This document shows, piece after piece, positions 25,184 to 32,376 of a DNA stretch of 64,000 nucleotides. Origin of the DNA: Acinetobacter pittii ATCC 19004 = CIP 70.29. GTDB taxonomy: Bacteria > Pseudomonadota > Gammaproteobacteria > Pseudomonadales > Moraxellaceae. A program made the translations under genes and the position numbers. The stretch's first letter is position 1; every line of letters begins with the position of its first letter. Location: the NCBI RefSeq assembly GCF_000369045.1, contig NZ_KB849789.1, forward strand, positions 246,586 to 310,585, given 5' to 3'. The notes beneath the pieces are model-generated. The model saw only the letters and a list, made by a program, of their open reading frames with translations. It was not told the origin of the DNA and did not search any database.

Positions 25184-26584
25184 GTGATTACGGGCGAAAT
25201 TAAAAGTAAAATTGACCAAATTTGGAATGCTTTCTGGAGTGGTGGAATTTCTAACCCTTTAGAAGTCATGGAGCAAATGACATATTTACTGTTTATTCGC
25301 CGTCTTGATGAAATTCAAACTACAAAAGAAAAAAAGGCAAATCGTCTCGGTACACGACTGTGTAAAGAGCTATTTGCACCAGAACAAGATAAAAAAGAAT
25401 TTTATATTTTCGATTATTGCTCAAACTTTGAATATTTTAATGAAAACCCTGAAGGTGCTCCAGTTTCTACAACTGAACCGTTGGGACAGCGATTATTTAA
25501 AGCACGATTAAATATTTTAAGTTTATTGAATACCAAAGATTTTGATACTGAAGAACTAAAAGCAGTACAGCAGGATATTCGTCAAAGCTTACAGACAGAA
25601 GTGAAATCGATGAACAATGAGAATTTCATTGTGCGGTCTGAACTCGAATATGTTGAATATTTCAAAAATGATGATGCTTGGAATAATTTAGATGACCTAT
25701 CTATGGGCATATTACGCGAGCATATTTCAAAATTACCAAATGAGCTTGAGGCTGAAACCTTAGAAGCAAAGTTATTTGATATGTTGTGCTATAACCTTGA
25801 ACTTGCAGTACTAGCAAAGAACAATAAAGCAATTCAAACGTATGCTAATAAAGTGATTGAAGTTGCATCTAAGCTAGAGACTAAAGAAAATATTCCTGTT
25901 GTTGCTGCACAAATCACTTTAATTCAAGAAATTCAAACTGCTGAATATTGGAAAGATATTACACTTCCAATGCTTGAATCGATGCGTAAACGTATTCGTG
26001 GCCTAGTAAAACTGATTGAGAAATCCACCTCTACCATTGTTTATTCCATGCTAGATGATGAAATTGGTAATGCAGTAGAAATTGATATTCCTGTCGTTTC
26101 TAGCGGTGTCAATCTTGCACAATATCGTAAGCGTGTTGAAAATTTTATTAAGGCAAATGAAAACCATATTACTATCGCAAAATTAAAACGTGGCCTAGCA
26201 TTAACCCCGACTGACTTAATTGAGTTAGAGCGTTTTGTCTTTGAAGCACAAGAAGTTGAGAGTAAAGAAAAATTTGAAAAGTGTTTTGGTACAGAAAAGT
26301 CTTTAACTCTCTTTATCCGTTCTCTAGTGGGTTTAGATCGGCAGGCAGTACAAGAGGCATTTTCAAATTATTTACATGGCACTACATATAACGAAAAACA
26401 AATCCGTTTCGTAGAGATGATTATTGACCATTTAACTATGCGCGGAACTTTAGAAGCGTCTCAACTTTATGAACCACCGTTCAATCAAATTCACTATGAA
26501 GGTATTGATGGCGTGTTTGCTGATAGGGATGCTGACAAGATATTTGGCGTTGTTGAAGCATTTAATCAAAGTGCGGTAGCGTAA
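25184..26584 (+). pseudogene. HsdM N-terminus / HsdR C-terminus in-frame fusion (type I restriction relic)
   Basis: Residues 1-53 from the GTG at 25184 (MITGEIKSKIDQIW, ISNPLEVMEQMTYLLFIRR) are the HsdM_N dimerisation helices of a type I methyltransferase. At NRLGTRLC the sequence switches to HsdR just after helicase motif VI: GTRLCKELFAPEQDKKEFYI, then the EcoEI-type R C-terminal domain (HITIAKLKRGLALT, FIRSLVGLDRQAVQEAFSNY). Missing are the methyltransferase NPPF/SAM motifs, all of HsdS, and the HsdR nuclease and motor. The frame stays open for 466 residues, so a clean in-frame deletion probably removed several kilobases. Restriction or methylation activity is not expected. Whether the product is made is unknown. 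Confidence 0.88.
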
Positions 26585-26596
26585 TATTTTTAGTTA

Positions 26597-26646
26597 AAAA
26601 ATCATGATTACGACCAGTGCTTTTACATAGTTATAATCATGATTTT
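26597..26646. terminator. 13-bp perfect inverted repeat between the relic and oprD
   Basis: AAAATCATGATTA and its exact complement TAATCATGATTTT are separated by 24 bases, ending in a T-run in both directions. It is a plausible bidirectional terminator for the convergent relic and porin gene. Confidence 0.6.
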
Positions 26647-26670
26647 GTAACCTAAATGTTCAGCCTATGC

Positions 26671-28017
26671 TTAAAATGTATAACGGTAATTAATAAATAC
26701 ACGATGCTGGTCCCAATCTTTACGGGTCATGCCATTTATTTTTTCACCTAGGTTTGAATTTTCAAACTTTGACTCATAATGCAAAAATGAATAACGCACA
26801 TCTAAGTTTTTTACCCATGGCAAGGCATAACTCACCGTAAAGTCAAAGTAACGTTCTTTACCCTCAATATCACTGCTGATGTTACTTTGGTGCGCGCCAA
26901 AGCCATAAATATACTTCGCTTCGGTTTTTAAACCTTTCACATAGTCTTTCCAGTTATATTTCAAGCGAAGGGCAACGGCGGTTTCATCGTTATTGGTAAA
27001 GTCGGGGCCAATGGTCGCAGAGGTCGGAAATGGGTTGGTGCCGTGGTCTTGCGTTAAAACCGAATTGCGGGTGGAGTGCACGGCAAAGTTATCTTCTATC
27101 CAAAAACCGTCAAACTTTGAAACGGCAATGCCACCTTCAAGGTTATTTTTGGCCACATTTACATCGACAAAATAACCATTCCCACGGTTGTTAATGTCTT
27201 GGCCTTTGACACAGTCCAGCTCGGTTTCGGCACCACATTTAAACAGCTTGCCATCATCACGCGAGAAAAAAGCACCTGTGTTGAATGTCCATATAAGGCC
27301 ATGCATCGGCAATTTATATTGAGCAATCGCCCCATACTTTTTTAAATAATCTTTGCTATTTAAATATTCGGCATTCACGCTCCAGTTTTTGTACTGATAT
27401 TTGGCACCGAGCAAACCCACATAATCAATGCGCTCATCATTTTCAGTCACCAGTTTTTCAAAAGAGTCCATGCTGCGCGGTTTCCAGCGGTCATAGTAGG
27501 CTATGTAAGTCTGTAGCTGATCATTCAGTTGAAACTGACCACTCGCACCCGAAAAGGTATCGGGCACAGCGCGGTTATTGGTGCTTTTAAGCAAGAGCGA
27601 GTCTTGCAGCTGGCGGCCTAATTTAATTTCGCCTTTATCACCCAGTTTTGCCTTGATGTAGAGCTGTCCTAAAGTCGCAAAGTTTTGGTCGAGCTTGCCG
27701 TTATTTTCAACCTCTAAAAGCTGAGCGCTAGGCTTGCCAGAGTCAAATAACTTGGTGACTGCATAGAGTGAGCCATCTACCCCAAGCCAGTCCCACATGT
27801 AGGGTGACTGATAATTTAACTCAAGCCCTAAAGCACTTTGCTCATATTCACTCGACGAAGGTGAAGGGTTTGCAAGCGTAGGGTGAGCGGTGCCTTCATC
27901 GTTCCAGTAACGGGTGTTAAGTTTTAATTCTAACTTGCCAAATTGGTGAGGAAGCTCTGCATAAGCGTTGCTTACACTGCTTAAACCAATACAGCCCCAT
28001 AGCAAATATTTATTCAT
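26671..28017 (-). CDS. OprD-family outer-membrane porin
   Basis: Substrate-selective 18-strand porin of 448 aa. MNKYLLWGCIGLSSVSNAYA is a Sec signal peptide with cleavage at AYA-ELP. The mature sequence has the alternating beta-strand pattern and OprD-like features: LNTRYWNDEG near the start, KLGRQLQDSLLLKS, QLNDQLQTYIAYYDRW, and the C-terminal VFINYRYTF with the terminal Phe needed by the Bam machinery. It is the distal gene of a set with an MFS transporter and a DHDPS-like lyase, so it probably admits the same unknown organic acid. A second, partial copy of its 3' end lies at 24,861. Confidence 0.9.
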   Translation of the reverse strand: MNKYLLWGCIGLSSVSNAYAELPHQFGKLELKLNTRYWNDEGTAHPTLANPSPSSSEYEQSALGLELNYQSPYMWDWLGVDGSLYAVTKLFDSGKPSAQLLEVENNGKLDQNFATLGQLYIKAKLGDKGEIKLGRQLQDSLLLKSTNNRAVPDTFSGASGQFQLNDQLQTYIAYYDRWKPRSMDSFEKLVTENDERIDYVGLLGAKYQYKNWSVNAEYLNSKDYLKKYGAIAQYKLPMHGLIWTFNTGAFFSRDDGKLFKCGAETELDCVKGQDINNRGNGYFVDVNVAKNNLEGGIAVSKFDGFWIEDNFAVHSTRNSVLTQDHGTNPFPTSATIGPDFTNNDETAVALRLKYNWKDYVKGLKTEAKYIYGFGAHQSNISSDIEGKERYFDFTVSYALPWVKNLDVRYSFLHYESKFENSNLGEKINGMTRKDWDQHRVFINYRYTF

Positions 28018-28050
28018 TTTAAATTCCTTTTTTAAGCATGAATAAGCCCT

Positions 28051-28073
28051 TTGCCTAACGCTGGGTTAGGCAA
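28051..28073. repeat. Hairpin between the MFS and porin genes
   Basis: TTGCCTAAC and GTTAGGCAA form a perfect 9-bp stem. A T-run follows only on the plus strand, so in the minus-strand transcript it is more likely a processing or stability element than a terminator. Confidence 0.45.
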
Positions 28074-28094
28074 GCTTTTTATGAAATGGATGAA

Positions 28095-29480
28095 TTAAGG
28101 AGAGAGTTTTTCGAGTACTTGGCCTTTGGTTTCAATGGCAAACAAGAAGGTCACAAGGCCACCAATGAGCGCCACAACAGCAAGCACACTAAACACATAT
28201 TGAATGCCATAACCACCAACCACGAGGCCGACCATAACTGGCCCAATTGCAGAGCCGGCACGTAACCAAGCGGTACTAAAACCAATGCCCATCGCACGTA
28301 GGCGAGTTGGGTAAAGTTCGGCAGCATAAAGGTATAAAGAGAATGAAATGGTTTGCAAAATGGCATAGCTAATCGTTGCGAAAATTACAACTTCCATCGC
28401 CGATTTTGCGCCTAAAACCGAGAGACTCATGAGTGGAATAATTGCCAAGAAAAACGCTGCACTGTACCAAGGGCGGCGGCCGACTTTATCAATCATTAAT
28501 GCACAGATAATAGAGGCAATCACACCCACGCCCGACGTAATCCAGCCATAACCTAAACTGGTTTGCAGCGACAGGCCAAAGTGTTGTTTGTAGAGAGATG
28601 GCAGCCAAGTCACCATGGCATTGTTCACCATATACACGCAAAACCACATGCCCCACAGGGTAAAGGTACGTTTGCGGTAAATGCCACGGAACAGCTCGCG
28701 CCAGTCGGTTTTTGCCATGCCTTGCGGGTTAATTTCTTTAACCACAGGTTCAGTCAAAGTTTTACCGCTTTTAATGGCACCGTCTTCAAAGCTTTTCACC
28801 ACTTGATCGGCTTCTTTAAAACGACCTTTTGAAGCAAGCCAGCGTGGTGACTCAGGCAAGAAAAACCGTAAAGGAATCACAAGTAAAGATGGAATTAGGC
28901 CCACAATAAACATGACTTTCCAGCCGTAAATGGGCATGAGAAAAAATGCTGCCATGCCTGCGAACATAAGACCAAGTGGGAACAAAACTTCATAGAGCAA
29001 GAAAAACTTACCGCGCTTTTCTGCACCAATAAACTCGTTAATGTAGGCACTCGCAACAGGCACTTCGCCACCTGTTCCAACACCTTGTAAGAAACGGAAA
29101 ATTAGCAGTGACATTCCGCTCCACGCAAACAGACAGGAAATGTCCATTGCCACAAACAGTAAAATGGTAAAAGACAGCACTTTTAAACGACCGACTTTTT
29201 CGGCAAGTGAACCAAAAAAGATCGCACCGACCAGTTGCCCGACATAGCCCGCAGCAATGATCGCACCGATGTAGGCAGGCGTTAGATGCCATTCGGTAAT
29301 AAGTTGGGGTAAAGCAAAGGCAATCGCAAGAACAGTATAAGCGTCAAAAAAGGTCGCGATACCGATGGTAATTCGCATAAATTGCAATCGACCAGTGACG
29401 GGTAGCCGTTCGAGTCTTGCAATAATTTCCGCATTTTTTTGATGATGACTAATTTGTTCTACATCCGCTAGATTTGTCAT
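28095..29480 (-). CDS. MFS transporter, sugar/aromatic-acid porter type
   Basis: Twelve-helix major facilitator of 461 aa. The loop-2 motif FGSLAEKVGRLKVL is present, followed by RFLQGVGTGGEVPVASAYI in helix 4 and the FFLPESPRWL signature after helix 6. The second-half loop carries ALMIDKVGRRPWY. These motifs are shared by the aromatic acid:H+ symporter and sugar porter families, and the substrate is not predictable. An AAGGAGAT site precedes the ATG. It lies between a DHDPS-like lyase and an OprD porin on the same strand, which suggests uptake of a sugar acid or similar carboxylate. Confidence 0.9.
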   Translation of the reverse strand: MTNLADVEQISHHQKNAEIIARLERLPVTGRLQFMRITIGIATFFDAYTVLAIAFALPQLITEWHLTPAYIGAIIAAGYVGQLVGAIFFGSLAEKVGRLKVLSFTILLFVAMDISCLFAWSGMSLLIFRFLQGVGTGGEVPVASAYINEFIGAEKRGKFFLLYEVLFPLGLMFAGMAAFFLMPIYGWKVMFIVGLIPSLLVIPLRFFLPESPRWLASKGRFKEADQVVKSFEDGAIKSGKTLTEPVVKEINPQGMAKTDWRELFRGIYRKRTFTLWGMWFCVYMVNNAMVTWLPSLYKQHFGLSLQTSLGYGWITSGVGVIASIICALMIDKVGRRPWYSAAFFLAIIPLMSLSVLGAKSAMEVVIFATISYAILQTISFSLYLYAAELYPTRLRAMGIGFSTAWLRAGSAIGPVMVGLVVGGYGIQYVFSVLAVVALIGGLVTFLFAIETKGQVLEKLSP

Positions 29481-29611
29481 CTTCTATCTCCTTATTACTA
29501 CATTCCTCGTAGTTTTGTTGTTCTATTTCGCACTACCTGTTCACCACAGTTTGCATGCTTTTTATTATTGTTTTTAAGAGACATGCCCGATGTTTGGCCT
29601 CAGGCAGCGTA

Positions 29612-29646
29612 CAGGAAAAAAAGGCTAGCGTACATGCTAGCCCGAA
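29612..29646 (-). terminator. Intrinsic terminator after the DHDPS-like gene
   Basis: On the minus strand GGCTAGC, a 6-nt loop, then GCTAGCC and a run of eight T. It separates the lyase gene from the MFS gene, so the latter may need its own promoter or read-through. Confidence 0.88.
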
Positions 29647-29652
29647 TAGAAT

Positions 29653-30597
29653 TTAAGCAACGGCTTGGGTTAAATCGACCTTGCCAATTCCGGCTTGGCG
29701 CATTGCATCATGAATTTCTTGCTCAGCACCATCTGCCAGTGGAAGCAGAGGCGAACGCACAGTGGCATGGTCCAAAATGCCGCGAGCAACCAATGCATGT
29801 TTAAGCGCGACTGTGCCTTCCATGTGTGAACCGCGGTGATAGACATTGCGAGTCACTGGTAATAATTGGTCGTGAATCGCACGAGCTTTGGCGTAATCTT
29901 TAGCTTTACCTGCTTTAATCATTTCAATTAACAGTTCAGGGGCAATGTTGCCATAGCCAACCAAAGCGCCGTCTACATCAAACATGGTGTGAAGCAAATA
30001 TTCATCGTGGCAAGTCAACACCTGTAAGTCTGGGCGTTCACGGCGAATAATTGGAATTTCGACATCCCAGCGGCGCATGTTACGCACACCATTTTTCATG
30101 GCAAACACACCTGGCTGTGCAGAAATATCGAGTAGAGTCTCTAGGTCGTAAGTGGCCTTCGTTGCATCTGGATATTGGAATAAAATAGATGGCAAACCAC
30201 TTTCTTCATAAATCGCTTTATAGCGGTCTTGTGGTGCGCCTTTTTGATAGCCAAAACGCAACCAGCCATGTGAAGGGTAAATCAAACCTGCCGAAGCACC
30301 TGCGCTGACTGCACGTTTTGCTTCTTCTGCTGCAACCGAAGTACCTTCGAGCGTAATCCCTGCGATTACCGGAATTTTGTCATCTACCGATTTAACAAAG
30401 CTTTCGATGACCTGCATTTGTTCTTTTTGCGACAAGAATGTTCCTTCACCTGCATGCCCAAGAACAACCAAGCCTTTCACACCATCAATACTGCCTAACC
30501 ATGAACCTAAACGTTGAATTGCATTATGGTCTACTTGTCCGTCACGGGTAAAAGGAGTCACAGGTGCTGGGGTTAATCCACGTAAATCTAAACTCAT
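29653..30597 (-). CDS. Dihydrodipicolinate synthase/N-acetylneuraminate lyase family protein
   Basis: Class I aldolase-fold lyase of 314 aa. LRGLTPAPVTPFTRDGQVD starts the barrel, GHAGEGTFLSQKEQ replaces the usual GTTGE loop, ILFQYPDATK carries the active Tyr, and FAMKNGVRN the Schiff-base Lys. The GHAGE loop and the context argue against lysine biosynthesis (DapA). The gene sits with a porin, an MFS importer and a LysR regulator, the usual layout of a catabolic aldolase or dehydratase acting on a sugar acid or keto acid. The exact substrate is unknown. It is the first gene of its strand, divergent from the LysR gene. Confidence 0.88.
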   Translation of the reverse strand: MSLDLRGLTPAPVTPFTRDGQVDHNAIQRLGSWLGSIDGVKGLVVLGHAGEGTFLSQKEQMQVIESFVKSVDDKIPVIAGITLEGTSVAAEEAKRAVSAGASAGLIYPSHGWLRFGYQKGAPQDRYKAIYEESGLPSILFQYPDATKATYDLETLLDISAQPGVFAMKNGVRNMRRWDVEIPIIRRERPDLQVLTCHDEYLLHTMFDVDGALVGYGNIAPELLIEMIKAGKAKDYAKARAIHDQLLPVTRNVYHRGSHMEGTVALKHALVARGILDHATVRSPLLPLADGAEQEIHDAMRQAGIGKVDLTQAVA

Positions 30598-30722
30598 AAT
30601 CGTACTTCCTATACAGTGTAATTAAATATTCTCTGGTTCTTAATCTGACTTAAATCGTGTTGTAGAGAACATGATTGGAGTATAGGAATAGGTGAGTTAT
30701 GTAGGAATTACCAATTCTTGAA

Positions 30723-30739
30723 TTTCAGTTATACTGAAA
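30723..30739. promoter_or_regulatory. Palindromic site in the lysR/lyase divergent region
   Basis: TTTCAGT-TAT-ACTGAAA is a perfect 7-bp inverted repeat, placed 46 bases before the LysR ATG. Its size and T-N(n)-A form suit a LysR-type operator controlling both directions. Confidence 0.55.
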
Positions 30740-30784
30740 ATGTATAGCTCAAAATGCTGCCTATTTACGATTTGGGAAGAATCG

Positions 30785-31675
30785 ATGAATTATGAATTAT
30801 GGAAAATATTTTTAGACGCGGTGGAACTTGGTAGCTTAAGCAAAGTCGCCATGCTGCATAACACCAACCAGCCGCAAATCAGTCGGCAAATGAACGAGCT
30901 TGAGGCGCAATGTGGCGGTCGTTTGTTTAACCGAACTGGACGCGGTGTCGAACTCACCGATTTAGGCCAGCATTTACTTCCTAAAATTCGTTCATGGCTA
31001 AACGTGACCGACCAACTCAATAATGAAATTTTGCACTCGACCGATACCCCGATCGGGACGGTTCGTATTGCCAGTTTGCCGTCTACTGCACATCCGTTGT
31101 TATCGACTCTCTATAAAGTGCTTCAAGAGAAATATCCCCTAATTAAGCTGTCGGTGCGTGAAGGGCAAGGGGTACATTTAGAAAAATGGCTGGAAGATGG
31201 CAGCGTCGATTTAGCCATACTCTATCGATTTAACCCGACACCTAAACAAGGCGATGTTTACCTTTCCGAAGCTGATACCTATTTGGTCGGTTGTGAAGGT
31301 GATGAGTTAACTCAGGCCAATGAAGTCGACTTTAAAGAAGTAAGTGAGTTACCACTGGTCACGTTTTGCAGGCCAAGTAACTGGCGCAATTTTTTAGACC
31401 ACATGGCTTATGAAAATGGGGTAGACCTGAATATTGTGTTTGAAGCTGACTCGATTAGTTTACAAACGCATTTGGTTTCCGAATCTCGCATGTATACCAT
31501 GCTGGGGCCGCAAGCGTTAAAGAAGGCCAGCCAATACACCTCAATTCAAGCCGCAAAAATTATTAACCCTGCGCTCAAGCGCTATATTTCTTTGTCTATT
31601 TCTAAGCACGGCTATTTAACGCCTGCGTGTAAGGCAGTGATGGAAGAAATTAGGAATTTGGCTGATTTGCTTTAA
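30785..31675 (+). CDS. LysR-family transcriptional regulator
   Basis: 296 aa from the ATG at 30785 (MNYELWKIFLDAVELGS), preceded by a purine-rich GGGAAGA. The N-terminal winged helix-turn-helix covers about 1-60 (SLSKVAMLHNTNQPQISRQM, GGRLFNRTGRGVELTDLG). The periplasmic-binding-protein-like effector domain follows (GTVRIASLPSTAHPLLSTL). It is divergently oriented from the lyase-MFS-porin genes, so it probably senses their substrate and controls them through the shared palindrome. The target compound is unknown. Confidence 0.92.
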   Translation: MNYELWKIFLDAVELGSLSKVAMLHNTNQPQISRQMNELEAQCGGRLFNRTGRGVELTDLGQHLLPKIRSWLNVTDQLNNEILHSTDTPIGTVRIASLPSTAHPLLSTLYKVLQEKYPLIKLSVREGQGVHLEKWLEDGSVDLAILYRFNPTPKQGDVYLSEADTYLVGCEGDELTQANEVDFKEVSELPLVTFCRPSNWRNFLDHMAYENGVDLNIVFEADSISLQTHLVSESRMYTMLGPQALKKASQYTSIQAAKIINPALKRYISLSISKHGYLTPACKAVMEEIRNLADLL

Positions 31676-31688
31676 AAAACTTGTAACT

Positions 31689-31964
31689 TTATGACTGGCA
31701 CTGTTGCATCGTTCGAAGCATGGTTTTTACAAAATCACGCGGCACTTCTGGGCTTTGTAGACTTAACTTTCCAAGCTTATGCATGAGTTTTGGGGAATAT
31801 TGGCGCTCTAAACGGTGATAAATACACAGACAGGTCGCGCGGCTATGTCCAGCGGCTACGCATTTTAAGTAAAAGTCACGGTGTGCATTACTTTTATAGC
31901 CAGCAGAGGCAATTGATACAAATAATAATCCACCCAAAAAAACTGAAAAATTATAAAGAGACAT
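31689..31964 (-). CDS. Small exported Cys-rich protein, paralog of the one at 23,932
   Basis: 91 aa from the ATG at 31964, preceded by GAGAAGG; a TTG at 31997 would add 11 Thr/Arg-rich residues that fit a signal peptide poorly. MSLYNFSVFLGGLLFVSIASA is a Sec signal. The mature domain has KCVAAGHSRATCLCIYHRLE and YSPKLMHKLGKLSLQSP, then a C-terminal QQCQS. This is the same Cys/His/Tyr framework as the 94-aa protein at 23,932. It lies on the minus strand just upstream of the divergent vgrG gene. No named family is recognised and its function is unknown. An AT-rich region separates it from vgrG. Confidence 0.7.
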   Translation of the reverse strand: MSLYNFSVFLGGLLFVSIASAGYKSNAHRDFYLKCVAAGHSRATCLCIYHRLERQYSPKLMHKLGKLSLQSPEVPRDFVKTMLRTMQQCQS

Positions 31965-31997
31965 ATTCCTTCTCGTCGTTGTTGTTTTCTTTATCAA

Positions 31998-32376
31998 TCA
32001 CTCAGCACAACAGCCGTTTGTGCAAAATATTGGCGAAACTTGCGGCTTCATCATAGTTAGAACGGTTTTAGAGGTCAAATTGATTTGGTGATAAAATGAC
32101 TAACTAATTTTTTGAGATAAGTTTCAGAATTTAATAAATATTTTTAAATAAAAATTTAAGATTATTTTATTTTTAATTAAAATCGATAAATATTATGAAA
32201 TTACATTTATTCAATTAAGCAAAAGTTTATTTTAAGATAACTTTTTAATACAAAAATATTATTATATTTAATTGTTTGATTTTAATTAAATTTATTGGAT
32301 TTTAATATGTTTCTTTGTTTGAGCTTATTGTATCTGTTTGTTAATATAATTAAGTCAATTCGTGGTTAAAATAACA
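31998..32376. other. Extremely AT-rich promoter region upstream of vgrG
   Basis: About 380 bases without a gene, containing long A/T tracts, typical of DNA silenced by H-NS-like proteins. It should hold the vgrG promoter; many TATAAT-like words make a specific call meaningless. Confidence 0.55.

Noticed and set aside
28051..28073. Treating the hairpin between the MFS and porin genes as a terminator
   Set aside because: The T-run is on the wrong side for the minus-strand transcript of these genes.
29653..30597. Assigning the DHDPS-family gene as dapA
   Set aside because: The GTTGE loop is replaced by GHAGE and the genes around it are transport and regulation genes, so a catabolic lyase is more likely.
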